Shown here: positions 33,014 to 43,146 of the stretch, piece by piece
How the letters are laid out: the number at the start of each line of letters is the position of its first letter
How positions within the stretch are numbered: position 1 is the first letter of the stretch
Origin: Salinimicrobium sp963739625
GTDB taxonomy: Bacteria > Bacteroidota > Bacteroidia > Flavobacteriales > Flavobacteriaceae
DNA length: 64,000 nt
Assembly: GCA_963739625.1 (NCBI GenBank)
Contig: CAVUAU010000018.1
Coordinates: 1 to 64,000, forward strand
Reading direction: 5' to 3'
Made by a program: the position numbers and the translations under genes
The notes under the pieces: generated by a model
Database searches by the model: none
What the model saw: only the letters and a program-made list of their open reading frames with translations
What the model was told of the DNA's origin: nothing

Positions 33014-33327
33014 GGCAATATCAGGTGTTTTGGGTGAACCTCGATCCTACAGTTGGCAGAGAAATTAGCAAAACCAGACCTGCAGTGGTCATTAGCCCGG
33101 AAGTGTCGAACAAATTTTTAGGAACGGTTTTGATTGCACCTCTCACCTCCACCATAAGAAAATTTCCCATGAGGGTAAATGTGGAATTAAAAGGAAAAAA
33201 AGGCCAGGTGGCACTTGATCAAATAAGATGTGTCGACAAAAAGCGGCTGTTAGATTCCTTAGGTAAATTATCCTCTAGAGAAGTTCAAGACCTCAAGCAA
33301 ATCTTGAAAGAGTACTTGATAGAGTAA
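33007..33327 (+). CDS. mazF: MazF/PemK family endoribonuclease toxin
   Basis: A 106-residue MazF toxin from ATG 33007 (MVRQYQVFWVNLDPTVGREISKTRPAVVISPE). The PemK-fold signatures GREISKTRPAVVISP, TVLIAPLTSTIRKFPMRV and VALDQIRCVDKKRL are all present, with the conserved Arg of the active site in KTRPAV and the Thr of PLTST. The start overlaps mazE by 7 bases. Cleavage specificity cannot be read from sequence. Confidence 0.94.
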   Translation: MVRQYQVFWVNLDPTVGREISKTRPAVVISPEVSNKFLGTVLIAPLTSTIRKFPMRVNVELKGKKGQVALDQIRCVDKKRLLDSLGKLSSREVQDLKQILKEYLIE

Positions 33328-33399
33328 GTTCCTTTAGAAACAGTGGGAAAATGTACCTATTGCAAGTTTTTTTCCTGAATACTGAATACTGACCACTGA

Positions 33400-34981
33400 T
33401 CACTTCCGGGAAGTTCTCTTCTGCTCCTCAATAAGATCCAGCAAATCCACGTCATTCCCCAGCAGCACTGCGTCTCCTTCGATTCTTCCCTCTAAAGGTC
33501 CGTTCTCCAGTTTTAGCACTCCGCGCGGGCAAACCGCTGAACAAATTCCGCAGCCAACGCAGCTGGAGCGCACAATATTTTCCCCTTTTTGAGCATAGGC
33601 ACGAACGTCTATTCCCATTTCACAATAAGTGGAGCAGTTTCCGCAGGAGATGCATTGGCCGCCGTTGGTGGTGATTCGGAATTTGGAGAACAGTCGCTGC
33701 TGCATCCCCAAAATGGCCGCCATAGGACAGCCGAAGCGACACCAAACACGGTTTCCGAAAATGGGGTAAAAACCAACGCCTACAACTCCCGAAAAAGCGG
33801 CTCCAATCAGGAATCCGTACCATTCCCGAAGTAAATATCCATACGAGATTCCTGTAGTGAGAATTACCAAAATAAAAGCCATGACCAACACAAAGGATAT
33901 CAAAGCACCTCTTTTGGCATCTTTGGCCAAACGATCTTTCTTAAAGATCATGATAAGTGAAAACACCAGGCTGAGAAAAAATGCGGAGGCAACCAGGAAC
34001 TGGTTTTTGCTCATCCAATATTGGCCGGGATTTTCGTTCAGGAAGGAGTAAACCACAGCAATGGTCATCACCACGACCAGCACCAACACCGTATGGATCA
34101 TCCAACGCTCCAATTTCCAGGCCTTCCGGCTTTTGTCCGAGAGATGCCGATATGGATCGCCGGCAGTTTCTGCCAGTCCGCCGCAGCCGCAAACCCAGGA
34201 GCAGTACCAGCGTTTTCCGTAGAAATAGGTGAGGATAGGAGAAATAATAAAAATAGAAGCGATCCCAAATCCTAGCATGATCAATCCGGCATTTCCTGCG
34301 GAAAAGAATTCGTTCAATTTATAGCCGGCAAACAGATCGTAATTGAGCGGCCAGATCACCGCCGGATTGTAGTAGGGTTGATTGAGCCTCACTAGCAGCT
34401 CGGGGAGCAAAAAGGCGAAACCGAGTTGGAAGAACATTACCGAAAATGTGCGCAGCACCTCATATTTGTTGTGCCGGTATTTTAGCAGGAATTTATAGCC
34501 AAAGGCGAGAATGGCGAGGGTATACAACGTTCCATATACGAACCACTGACTTGCCGGCTCACCGCTGATCATCCTGCTTAGTGGATCAAAAAGGGCAATA
34601 ATCCCCGTGTTTGCTTCCCCTGAGGGTGTGAGGCCCAAGATACTCAGGATACCAGTAAAGCACGATGTAGAACAGCGTAAGCAAAATTCCGGCACCCCAG
34701 GCCAATGCTCCTCTCGAAGAAATTGATTTAAACCAGACCCCGTCGTTTTTAATGCCTTTTGGTTTACCTAAATACTGATCACTGGCAAAAATGATCACTC
34801 CGGCTGCGATAAGTCCGAGGGAGATCCACAGAAAAACTTCGGAAAGCGCCACAGTTAAAAATGGAAAGCAGCCAGAATGAACAAGTCCTGTCCAGCCAAT
34901 CCCTGTCGCGACTTTTTGAATCGTGCTTAAGTTTTTTGGCGGTTCTCCCGTAAGTGCCATTCTTTGTTGGGCTGTGGACAT
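33400..34981 (-). pseudogene. NosR/CcoG-like polyferredoxin membrane protein, frameshifted
   Basis: A membrane iron-sulfur protein of about 526 residues. The N-terminal part from ATG 34981 runs STAQQRMALTGEPPKN through three membrane helices to LYWYPEYLG; a surplus G in the GGG near 34634 shifts the frame, and it resumes as LTPSGEANTGIIALFDPLSRMISGEPASQWFVYG. Further on are WCSWVCGCGGLAETAG-type and FGCPMAAILG cysteine motifs and two [4Fe-4S] clusters, CISCGNCSTYCEMG and CVGCGICSAVCPRG. This is an electron-transfer protein. It lies 50 bases after the FAD oxidoreductase, likely its redox partner in the arsenosugar-type operon. Confidence 0.85.
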
Positions 34982-35027
34982 TGTTTTTCATTTAATTGCC
35001 AGACCTAACAGGTCTCTTTTCTTCTTC

Positions 35028-35060
35028 AGACCTACGAGGTTTTTGAAACCTCGCAGGTCT
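35028..35060. repeat. REP-like hairpin (CCTCGCAGG type)
   Basis: AGACCTACGAGGTTT (35028-35042) pairs with AAACCTCGCAGGTCT (35046-35060) with one mismatch. It overlaps the end of the FAD oxidoreductase gene and encodes its last residues KTCEVSKTS. Confidence 0.75.
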
Positions 35061-36333
35061 TTTCAAATTCTTTTAAAATTTCTTTCTCATGCCGCTTATA
35101 AAACTCAGGATCAAAATTGGCCTGTTTCAGGTTTTGCAGCACATATTCTACAGATCTTTCTTCCCGCAACCAGCGGTCAAAAAGCTCGTGCCGCAAGCGG
35201 ATTCCGAAGCTGTTGATGCCCAGGAAAAGCGAACTTTCCAGGTCATAGGCAATAGTCATCGCCTGCTTTTTATTTTTGTGCTCCCAATGAAATTGCTGTT
35301 CGTTTTCGTTTGGATCAGCTGAAACCCTTCCGTAGGTCTGGTATTCGATCTCAAAGAATTTCGCGCTGTTGAACCATGGACCGGGCTGATATTCGAACCG
35401 GTTTCCGCAGATGGTCTGTGCAACAGTCTCGCCCATCATACGGGCGGTATACCAAACGGCTTCAATGGCGTTCCTGCCTTCTGGCGGTTTTCTGAACTGG
35501 GCGCAGTCGCCAATGGCATAAACATCTTCAACATTAGTTTGCAAGTACTCGTTGACCAGGATTCCCGCATCGGTTTCAATTTCTGAACCTTTCAAAAAAG
35601 CGATTTGCGGCTGTACTCCCGCGGTAAGACCAACTAGATCGCAGTCAATTTTTTCGTCTTTGTTGGTCTGCACGCCCTGCACCCGCTCCTGGCCAAGGAT
35701 CTTCTCCAGTTGTGTCTTAAATTTCAGTTCAATGCCATGGCTTTGGATATGTCTGGCGATGAAGTCGGCGTCCTGTTGCGGCAGTACATTTCGCCAGAAG
35801 GAATTCTCCCGAATGAGCATGGTCACCGGAATGTTCCTCGTGTGCAGCATTTCTGCCAGTTCAACGCCTATTAATCCGCCGCCAACAATGACAGCTTTTT
35901 TGCAGTTGTTGCGGGTATTCTCCTCCAGCAGTTCAAGGTCCTGTTTTGATACCAGTCCCTGTACTCCCGGTAATTCCTGACCTTCCCAGCCCAATTTCCG
36001 CGGAACTGATCCTGTCGCTAAAATAAGCTGGTCGTACTTTAACTTTTCACTGCCTTTCAAAAACAGGGTTTTTGAAGCCGTTTCCAGCTTCTCGACAAAA
36101 GCCTGCTTCAGGTCAATTCGATTCTCCTCCCAAAACCAGTCTTCATAAGGCTCGAGATGTTCCCATTTCATGTGGCCCATGTAAACGTACATAAGTGCGG
36201 TTCGGGAAAAAAAATATTTACTTTCCGCAGAAATTACCGTGATCCTTTTATTTGAGATCCGCCGTATGTGGCGCGCAGCCGTTATGCCGGCAATGCCGTT
36301 CCCAATAATGACCACGTGTTCTGCGTTAGGCAT
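35032..36333 (-). CDS. NAD(P)/FAD-dependent pyridine nucleotide-disulfide oxidoreductase-like protein
   Basis: A 433-residue flavoprotein of the two-dinucleotide-fold type: VVIIGNGIAGITAARHIR (residues 7-24) binds FAD, LILATGSVPR closes that fold, AVIVGGGLIGVELAEML (near 148-164) binds NAD(P)H, and EDVYAIGDCAQF is the second FAD motif. Fold and partners suggest electron transfer to or from the neighbouring polyferredoxin. It overlaps the PNP gene by 8 bases. The C-terminal nine residues come from the REP-like hairpin, so the original stop was probably earlier or later. The association with ArsS genes is known in Bacteroidota; its step is not. Confidence 0.87.
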   Translation of the reverse strand: MPNAEHVVIIGNGIAGITAARHIRRISNKRITVISAESKYFFSRTALMYVYMGHMKWEHLEPYEDWFWEENRIDLKQAFVEKLETASKTLFLKGSEKLKYDQLILATGSVPRKLGWEGQELPGVQGLVSKQDLELLEENTRNNCKKAVIVGGGLIGVELAEMLHTRNIPVTMLIRENSFWRNVLPQQDADFIARHIQSHGIELKFKTQLEKILGQERVQGVQTNKDEKIDCDLVGLTAGVQPQIAFLKGSEIETDAGILVNEYLQTNVEDVYAIGDCAQFRKPPEGRNAIEAVWYTARMMGETVAQTICGNRFEYQPGPWFNSAKFFEIEYQTYGRVSADPNENEQQFHWEHKNKKQAMTIAYDLESSLFLGINSFGIRLRHELFDRWLREERSVEYVLQNLKQANFDPEFYKRHEKEILKEFEKTCEVSKTS

Positions 36334-37162
36334 CGGCAGGCGATTTCAGTTTAATTCTTTTGATAAGCTCTCTAAAAAGCAGGATCATGTTAGGTTCTGC
36401 TTCCGAAGCAGTTTTAATGATATCCTCAATATCCACCGGCTTGAGATCATCGGGATTACCTTCGTCTGTCAAGACCGAAACCGCAGCGATGGGAATTCCC
36501 AAGTGATTTGCAACAATCACTTCGGGCACGGTACTCATCCCAACCGCATCTGCACCAATGATCTTCAGGTAACGATATTCGGCACGGGTTTCCAGCTGGG
36601 GTCCCACGACAGAGGCGTAAACACCCTTACGAAGGGTGATGTTGTTCTCCTTCGCGATTTCCTCGAGCAGCCGAATGCTGTCCTGGTCGTAAGGTGCGCT
36701 CATGTCGGTAAACCTTGTTCCCAAATGTTCCACCCCTTTAAAAGCCAGCGGCGAACCACCTTGCAGGTTGATATGATCATCGATGACCATGATCTCCCCT
36801 TTCTTGAATTCGGGATTAATTGCACCTGCGGCATTCGAAATTAGCAACTTTTTGATGCCCAGCCGTTTCATCACCCTCACCGGGTAAGTCACATCCCAAA
36901 GGTTATAACCCTCGTAAATGTGGAAACGCCCCTGCATTACGATGACTTTTTTGCCATCCAGTTTTCCAAAAATGAGCTTTCCACGGTGAAATTCCACAGT
37001 AGCGGTGGGAAAAAACGGAATATGGTTATAGCTAACTTCAGCAATGATCTCCAGTTCGTCCACCAGTTTTCCCAGGCCCGTGCCCAGGATTATTCCAATC
37101 TCTGGCTTGTCAAAGCCTCTTTCCTTCAAATATTCTGTAGTCTCTTCTAATTCTCTTGTCAT
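36326..37162 (-). CDS. Purine nucleoside phosphorylase
   Basis: A 278-residue trimeric-type purine nucleoside phosphorylase (PNP/MTAP family). Evidence: GIILGTGLGKLVDEL binds phosphate, VMQGRFHIYEGY, LLISNAAGAINPEFKKGEIMVIDDHINL, YASVVGPQLETRAEYR and GADAVGMSTVPEVIVANHLG cover the nucleoside pocket. It is coupled by ATGA to the glycosyltransferase gene upstream. In this operon it may remove adenine from an adenosyl-arsenic intermediate to free a ribose-type sugar for arsenosugar synthesis, which is inference from its neighbours. Confidence 0.93.
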   Translation of the reverse strand: MTRELEETTEYLKERGFDKPEIGIILGTGLGKLVDELEIIAEVSYNHIPFFPTATVEFHRGKLIFGKLDGKKVIVMQGRFHIYEGYNLWDVTYPVRVMKRLGIKKLLISNAAGAINPEFKKGEIMVIDDHINLQGGSPLAFKGVEHLGTRFTDMSAPYDQDSIRLLEEIAKENNITLRKGVYASVVGPQLETRAEYRYLKIIGADAVGMSTVPEVIVANHLGIPIAAVSVLTDEGNPDDLKPVDIEDIIKTASEAEPNMILLFRELIKRIKLKSPADA

Positions 37163-37767
37163 ATTCGTATGATTTGCCGAAGCTCGGGATGCGCTTCCAG
37201 ATCGTGCACAGTGTCAATATCATTCCTCACTTCCAGCATGGTTAGTCTTTCGTTTTTCAGGTCTTGCAGCGTCTCCTGCAGCACAATTTCGGTGCCCCAT
37301 GGTTTGTTGCGAAACACCTGTGAATTTAAGGATTTCATCCCAAATAAATAGTAACCGCCGTCACTTGCCGGTCCCAGCACATAATCATGATCATCAAGTG
37401 CCGAAAATGCCTTTTTTAAATCATCTTCCTGCAGGTCATACAGGTCGCTGCCAATGATCACAACTCTTGAATATTCTTCCAAAAATGCCTTTCTGAATGC
37501 TTTTTCCATTCTCTCTCCCAGACCTTTGCCCTGCTGCAGTTTCTTCTGAAAAAGTCTGTTGTCCCAAAGATCTTCCTGCGGAATTTCTTCGGAATAATAT
37601 ACCCACTTCTCCACCGGCAGCTCTCTGGTCACCTCAAAAGTGTGCTGCAGCAGAAACTGGTAAAGTTTTAAAGCCGAAGCATCGCCAATATCGGCAGCCA
37701 ATCTTTTTTTGACTTTTCCCAATTCGGGATTCCTGGTAAAAATGAGGAGCAGATTTTTCTTCGGCAT
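37159..37767 (-). CDS. TIGR04282 family arsenosugar biosynthesis glycosyltransferase
   Basis: About 202 residues from ATG 37767 (MPKKNLLLIFTRNPELGKVKKRLA); an in-frame ATG at 37779 lies inside a dispersed palindrome, so I prefer the later start. It is a GT-A nucleotidyl/glycosyl-transferase-like fold with TRNPELGKVKKRLAADIG at the nucleotide site, VIIGSDLYDL, and GPASDGGYYLFGM near the active site, matching the TIGR04282 group next to ArsS. It would act on the arsenic-ribose product. ATGA overlap with the PNP gene. Confidence 0.88.
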   Translation of the reverse strand: MPKKNLLLIFTRNPELGKVKKRLAADIGDASALKLYQFLLQHTFEVTRELPVEKWVYYSEEIPQEDLWDNRLFQKKLQQGKGLGERMEKAFRKAFLEEYSRVVIIGSDLYDLQEDDLKKAFSALDDHDYVLGPASDGGYYLFGMKSLNSQVFRNKPWGTEIVLQETLQDLKNERLTMLEVRNDIDTVHDLEAHPELRQIIRI

Positions 37768-37780
37768 CAAAAATGGCATT

Positions 37781-38834
37781 TTAAGTAAGGCTTCCCTGGC
37801 AGCTGCTGCCGGCGCCGGCGGTGCAGCCGTAGCAATGCTGGGAGATCTTTATCTCGCGATCTTCCAGCGCTTCTTTGTCAAATTCGCCGATGTGCTGCAC
37901 CCGGGAATCCACCTTCATTTGCAGCATCTGGTTAAAATCACAATCGTACAACCAGCCGTCCCAACTTACCGAAAGCGTATTTGTGCACATCACGTTGATC
38001 ACTGCGGAAGGATTAAAGGCCGCGACCAGGCTCTCCATGTAGTCCTCGTAATTTTCCGAAGCAATAAGGTATTCCAAAAACCTGCTTATGGGAAGATTGG
38101 TGATGCAAAACAGGGAATTGAAATCGATGTCAAAATCCTCTTTCAAGGACTTTTTAAAGTCCTGCTCCAAAGCGGCCTGTGCTGCAGGTAGAAAGGCTCC
38201 GGCAGGGTTGTAAACCAGGTCCAGCTTTCAGGTCTTCATCTCTTCCGTAGCCAACAGCATTCAACATCTTCAGGGCTTCGATAGACCTGTCAAAGACCCC
38301 GTTGCCGCGCTGCCTGTCTGTCTTTTCCCTTTTGTAGAAAGGCAGGGAAGAAACTACATGAACTTTGTGCTTTTTGAAAAATTCAGGCAGGTCGTGGTAT
38401 TTTTTGTTGGCGTTGATGATGGTGAGATTGGAACGGACAATAATGTCTTCCACTCCCATTTTTGAAGCCTCTTCCACAAACCAACGAAAATTCGGGTTCA
38501 TCTCGGGCGCGCCGCCGGTAAGGTCCAGCGTATGTACTCCCGAATTTCGAATCACCTCCAAACACTGCTGCATCGTCTCTTTGGTCATGATCTCCTTGCG
38601 GTCGGGTCCCGCATCAACGTGGCAATGTGCACAGGTTTGATTGCACATATAGCCCAGGTTGAGCTGCAGGATCTCCAGAACCTGCGGCTTCAGCGGAAAA
38701 TCTCCTGTTTCAGAGATCTTCTCTTTGAAAAGCGGCAGTTTCCCCTCGCCAAAGATCCCGTTGCTCAGGAACTTCAGCTGGTTCTTAGGATCGGCAAGCT
38801 CATTTTTCCTTGCGGAAAGTGATTTAATTGGCAT
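37781..38834 (-). pseudogene. arsS: Arsenosugar biosynthesis radical SAM protein ArsS, frameshifted
   Basis: A radical SAM enzyme of about 350 residues that builds the deoxyadenosyl-dimethylarsinic acid precursor of arsenosugars. The cluster motif is CNQTCAHC in LNLGYMCNQTCAHCHVDAGP, followed by LDLTGGAPEMNPNFRWFV. Near 38227 one surplus A (AAAG for AAG) shifts the frame; corrected, it reads LKLDLVYNPAGAFLPAAQ and continues to the C-terminal cysteines (DCDFNQML, HCYGCTAGAGSSCQG) that mark the ArsS subgroup. Homopolymer indel suggests a read error. It lies 13 bases upstream of the glycosyltransferase. No arsM methyltransferase is visible in the window. Confidence 0.88.
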
Positions 38835-38888
38835 ATTGTTTTCTCTTTCATTTCTTCCGCAGCAAGCGGAAATCTTTTCACCGGATAT

Positions 38889-39224
38889 TTAGAAGCTTAA
38901 CTTGTCATACTTGTTCATCATTTGTACGCCGTGAACAAGGGTAGCGCCGCCTTTTATCGCGGCTCCCACATGAACGGCTTCCATCATTTCCTTTTTTTCG
39001 ATCCCGCGCTCGAGCCCGTCTTTGGTGTAAGCATCGATGCAGTAAGGACACTGCACCACGTGGGAAACGGCAAGGGCGATCAAAGATTTCTCCCGGGCAG
39101 AAAGGCTGCCTTCCTCGAATACTGAATTATAGTAATCAAAGAATTTCTTGCCCAGCTCTTCATTCCATTCGGTGATGTCGCCAAATTTCTTAAGGTCGGC
39201 AGGGTCATAATATGTTTTGGACAT
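38889..39224 (-). CDS. Arsenosugar-associated AhpD/CMD-like peroxidase family protein
   Basis: A 111-residue carboxymuconolactone decarboxylase/AhpD-like protein from ATG 39224 (MSKTYYDPADLKKFGDITEWN), in the group named arsenosugar biosynthesis-associated peroxidase-like protein (TIGR04169). The redox motif is VVQCPYCIDAYTKDGLERG with CxxC at Cys55/Cys58 region and a nearby His, and EAVHVGAAIKGGATLVHG follows. It is the first gene of the arsenosugar-type operon. A role in reducing thiol/arsenic species is plausible but unproven. Confidence 0.87.
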   Translation of the reverse strand: MSKTYYDPADLKKFGDITEWNEELGKKFFDYYNSVFEEGSLSAREKSLIALAVSHVVQCPYCIDAYTKDGLERGIEKKEMMEAVHVGAAIKGGATLVHGVQMMNKYDKLSF

Positions 39225-39379
39225 AGAATTTTTTTTGAGCACCTAATATAAGGTTTTCTCAAAATTTGTCTGCTTTTTTGGGCCCTCAAACGGGAAGATT
39301 AGAAAATTGTGATACTTAAAATTAAAAGGCATGGCAGCGCGTTTTTTTGTTTCTTTGAGTTCATAAACATCTTCAGCTC

Positions 39380-39907
39380 TTGAAAAAGCTCAGTATTATA
39401 AGCCTCCTCGTCGTTTTCTGCTTCAATATGGTAGGCTTTTACGTGCTTTTTGGAGTTCAGCTTTTTCAGGTTAAAAATGAAATGCTTGGCCGGCTTTCTT
39501 CAGGAGTGCAGCAGGAGGAGCTGCTACATCTCAAGATCTCTTCCGAAGAAAGGGAATTGCTAAGTTTTGATGACGGCAAGGAATTCTATTACAAGGGCGC
39601 GATGTATGACCTGGTGGAGAAAAAGCGGCTCGACGACGGGAGCCTCATACTTTCCTGCTATCGCGATGTGGAGGAAAGCGCGCTGTTAATGGCTTTTTCG
39701 AACCTGCTTAAGACCGGAAGGGAAAACCACAAAAATAAAAATTCAGCTTTCAAAGTCTTTTTCAAAACCTTTCCCAAAATAAACCGGGAACAGGAGGACC
39801 TGAAATTGGCATTTTTACGACCTCTCAAAAAAGGCTTTTTCACGACCTCTTCTGGCTATACCGCTCCACGTCTTGAAAAAGAAGGCCCACCGCCACGGCA
39901 GGTTTAA
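39380..39907 (+). CDS. Hypothetical membrane-anchored protein preceding a TonB receptor
   Basis: A 175-residue protein starting TTG 39380 with a single N-terminal membrane segment or signal anchor (LSIISLLVVFCFNMVGFYVLFGV), then a soluble domain with LHLKISSEERELLSFDDGKEFYYKGAMYDLVEKKRLDDGSLILSC and a basic tail ending PPPRQV. I do not recognise a named domain. Genes of this shape often precede TonB receptors in Flavobacteriaceae. The C-terminal TTSSGYTAPRLEKEGPPPRQV lies near A/T palindromes (39810-39845). Confidence 0.7.
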   Translation: MKKLSIISLLVVFCFNMVGFYVLFGVQLFQVKNEMLGRLSSGVQQEELLHLKISSEERELLSFDDGKEFYYKGAMYDLVEKKRLDDGSLILSCYRDVEESALLMAFSNLLKTGRENHKNKNSAFKVFFKTFPKINREQEDLKLAFLRPLKKGFFTTSSGYTAPRLEKEGPPPRQV

Positions 39908-39986
39908 ATTAATTCCTGATTCTTAAAGGCATCATTTTTCAAATGACTGCCTCAATTTCATTTGAAATAATTTTAAACCCGATATA

Positions 39987-42348
39987 ATGGAAAGAATATT
40001 TAGTTTATGCTTTTACATGCTTTTTTCTGTCGGCATGTGTGCTCAAAGCGCTAACTTTAAAGGACAGATCATTGATGCTGAAACCGGACAACCTCTTGCG
40101 GGTGCTGTTATAAGAACTGAAGGAAAACTTATAGCGACCACTTCGGAAAACGGCATTTTTGAAACCGAATGTCTCTCGGGAAAACAGCTGCAAATCGGCC
40201 TTTTTGGATACCTTGACAAAAAGCTTATTGTCAGGTCCTGTGAGGAACTGCTGCAAATTTACCTTGTTCCCGAGGGGAACCGGTTGGCCGAGGTACAGCT
40301 TACCGGCCGCTACTCCCTCACACAGCTGGAAAAACCTGTTTCCGAAGTACATCTAAGCGCCACTGAACTGCATCGCGGCCCCGGAATTTTCCTCGACGAC
40401 GCGATCAATGAAAACGTCCCCGGGGTGACTATGAATCGTCGTGCAGTTTCCTCTGGGCAGCAGTTCAACATTCGTGGCTACGGCAACGGCGTGGGATTTC
40501 GTGGTGCGAGCAACAATTTTGACGGCCAGGGCTATAAGGTTTACCTCAATAATATTCCCGTGACCGATGCCGAGGGCATTACTCAAATGGACGATATAGA
40601 TTTTGCTTCGCTTGGAAATGTAGAGGTGGTAAAAGGTCCCGCGGGTTCACTTTACGGTTTTGCGATCGCCGGGGTAGTGAAACTGCATACGCTGCAGCCC
40701 GAGCCGGGGAAAACAAGCCTCGCCCAAAATGTCACTTTTGGAGAATATGGGCTGCTAAGGTTGACCAGCAGGTTTGCTACTGCAGGCGAAAATTACTCCC
40801 TGCTGGCCAATTACGGGCACCAAACCTCTGATGGTTTTATGGCGCACTCGGCTTCTGATAAAGATTTTGCCAACCTGCTGCTGAATTTTTCTCCGGCCGA
40901 AAAACATCACATTTCGGCTTACTTCGGATATGCTGACAGCTATGATCAGCGGGGCGGCGAGCTTAGCGTGGAGCAGTTCAAACAGGGAGATTACAGTGGA
41001 AATGCCCGCTACATTAAGAACAATGCACATTCTGAAGTGAACAGCTTTCGAGCTGGAATTAACCACGCTTATCAATTCAGCGACTGGCTGGCCAACAATA
41101 CCAGCGTCTTCGGAAGTGGCGTGAGCAGCAATTCAAGTTCTGCGGGAGGCTGGACAGACAAGGATCCAATGAACTACGGCCTGCGTTCTGAATTCAATTT
41201 TGAGCTGGATCTTTCCGAAGCATTTGAACTAACCGGAATTGCCGGGCTCGAACTGCAGCAGCAGCGGGCGCGAATCATGGGCTACAGAATGACCGAAGAT
41301 CCTGAAAATCCCGAAGGCTACAATATTATCGGTGCTCAAAAAGCCGATGAAGCCGCTGTTTCGGGCACCTCTTCCTATTTTACCGAATGGACGCTGCAAA
41401 TGCCGTGGGAGCTTTCTTTTACGGCCGGTTTGGGCATAAGCAACATGCAAATTGAGCTGGAGAACAGGATGTACGATCCCGAAAGCAGCCGCGAACGAGA
41501 AGTCACAGCGAATTACAACAACCTGGTTTCGCCGCATTTCGCGCTGAACAAGATCATCAACGACAACCTTAGTGTGTACCTTTCCTACCGCAGCGCGTAC
41601 AATGCGCCGGTAAGCGGCAATATTGTGTTATCAACTACGGGCGAGCTCAATACTGGTTTAGAACCTGAAAAAGGGGAGCAGTGGGAAATTGGTTCAAAAG
41701 GGAATTTCTTCGAAAGATTTGATTATCAGCTGGCCCTGTACAGGACGAGGTTTGAAAATAAATTCACCTCTGTAGCTGTGTCGCTGGATGAGAATACCAC
41801 TGCCTACACATTCATCGCCAACGGTGGCAGTCAGCTGCACAAGGGTGTGGAATTCCTGATGCGCTACTCGGCGTATCGCTCTGGCAGGCGGCTTCTTTTC
41901 GGCCTTAACGCCTTATTTCAACTTCACGTATGCAGATCATGTCTACGAGGATTTCCAGTACGAATCTTTAGATTCCCAGGGAAATAAAGTCATCGCCGAC
42001 TACAGTGGAAATGCCGTGGCGGGTGTCGCGCCATGGACGGTGAATGCCGGGATCGACTTTGCGACCAATATCGGCTTTTACGGAAATTTCGGTTATTCGT
42101 ACCGCGATGCCATGCCGTTTACTTCAGATGGTGAAAATATGACCGATGCTTATCATCTCTTGAGAGGGAAACTGGGCTTCAGCAAAAACTTCGGAAGATT
42201 TGACCTTGATCTCTTCGCAGGAGCAGAAAATCTCACCGGTACGCGCTACTATTACATGGTATTCTTGAATCAGCTGCCCGATGCATATTTGCCGGCACCA
42301 AAAAATGCCAATTTTTACGGCGGAATCAATTTGAAGATGTACCTGTAA
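39987..42348 (+). pseudogene. TonB-dependent receptor, frameshifted near 3' end
   Basis: An outer-membrane receptor of about 786 residues after repair. Signal peptide to about residue 20 (FSLCFYMLFSVGMCAQS), a carboxypeptidase-like domain (NFKGQIIDAETGQPLAGAVIRTEG), the plug (VNRRAVSSGQQFNIRGYGNGVGFRGASN, VEVVKGPAGSLYGFAIAGV), then the barrel. An extra T near 41911-41914 ends the frame early at 41987; in the next frame YFNFTYADHVYEDFQYES and the C-terminal strands ending GGINLKMYL continue to 42348. Substrate is unknown; the layout fits siderophore-type receptors. It converges on the LytTR gene with a shared terminator at 42372. Confidence 0.85.
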
Positions 42349-42371
42349 TACCTTTTAAAAATGACATTTTT

Positions 42372-42397
42372 AAGGCTCCTTCGGGAGCCTTTTTTAT
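42372..42397. terminator. Terminator between TonB receptor and response regulator
   Basis: AAGGCTCC, loop TTCG, GGAGCCTT, then a T run. Placed between convergent genes. Confidence 0.85.
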
Positions 42398-43146
42398 AGA
42401 TCCAGCCAGTCTTTAAATGCGGAAGCTTTGCTGCTGCTAATGATTTGGTCGTATTTTGATTTTGGCTCCACCGTAAGATGCAGCCGGCCTTTGAAATAAG
42501 GATTCACCTCCTTCACTGCATTGATGTTGACAATGATTTGCCGGTTGGCTCTAAAAAAGGTTTGTGCATCGAGTTGTTGGTCCAGTTGATCGAGCGTATA
42601 ATTGATCACATAGCGGTGTCCTTCAAAAGTGACCAGTAAGACGACGCCTTCTTCGGCTAGAAAATAAGCCACTTCTTTAGAAGGGATCGTCTTGATCACC
42701 TGCCCGCTCTTCACCATAAAACGGGATTTCTTTTCACTTTTTCCGGAGATGAGGTTTTGTATGTTTTGCAGCTCTTCAGAAAGACTGCTTTGCTTCAGGT
42801 CTTCGTATTTCCTAATCGCATTTTCCAGTTCCTCTTTCTTTATGGGCTTCAGCAGGTAATCCACGCTGTTCACCTTGAAAGCCTCGATAGCGTACTCGTT
42901 AAAAGCTGTAGTAAAGATGACCGGACTTTTGATCTCCACCTGCTTAAAGATCTCGAAACTGCTGCCATCAGAAAGATGTATGTCGCAAAAAATAAGATCT
43001 GGTGCTTCATTTTCCTGAAACCACTCCACGCTCTCTTCTATAGATTCCAGCTTGGCCAGAATATCGGCCTGCGGGCGTAATTTCAGAAACATTGCCTCCA
43101 GCGCGTCGGCAGCGAAGGCTTCATCTTCAATAATGAGCGTTTTCAT
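42394..43146 (-). CDS. LytTR family response regulator
   Basis: About 250 residues from ATG 43146 (MKTLIIEDEAFAADALEAMF). A receiver domain has the acidic pair EDE, the phospho-acceptor in IFCDIHLSDG and the Lys in LLKPIKKEEL; the C-terminal LytTR DNA-binding domain covers residues about 150-250 with FMVKSGQVIKTIPSKEVAYFLAEEGVVLLV, ANRQIIVNINAVKEV and the final KASAFKDWLDL. It overlaps the histidine kinase by 20 bases. Targets are unknown; the divergent OMP gene upstream of the kinase is a candidate. Confidence 0.92.
   Translation of the reverse strand: MKTLIIEDEAFAADALEAMFLKLRPQADILAKLESIEESVEWFQENEAPDLIFCDIHLSDGSSFEIFKQVEIKSPVIFTTAFNEYAIEAFKVNSVDYLLKPIKKEELENAIRKYEDLKQSSLSEELQNIQNLISGKSEKKSRFMVKSGQVIKTIPSKEVAYFLAEEGVVLLVTFEGHRYVINYTLDQLDQQLDAQTFFRANRQIIVNINAVKEVNPYFKGRLHLTVEPKSKYDQIISSSKASAFKDWLDL

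Noticed and set aside
36239..36844. 201-residue open frame on the plus strand
   Set aside because: Opposite the purine nucleoside phosphorylase, whose motifs are unmistakable.
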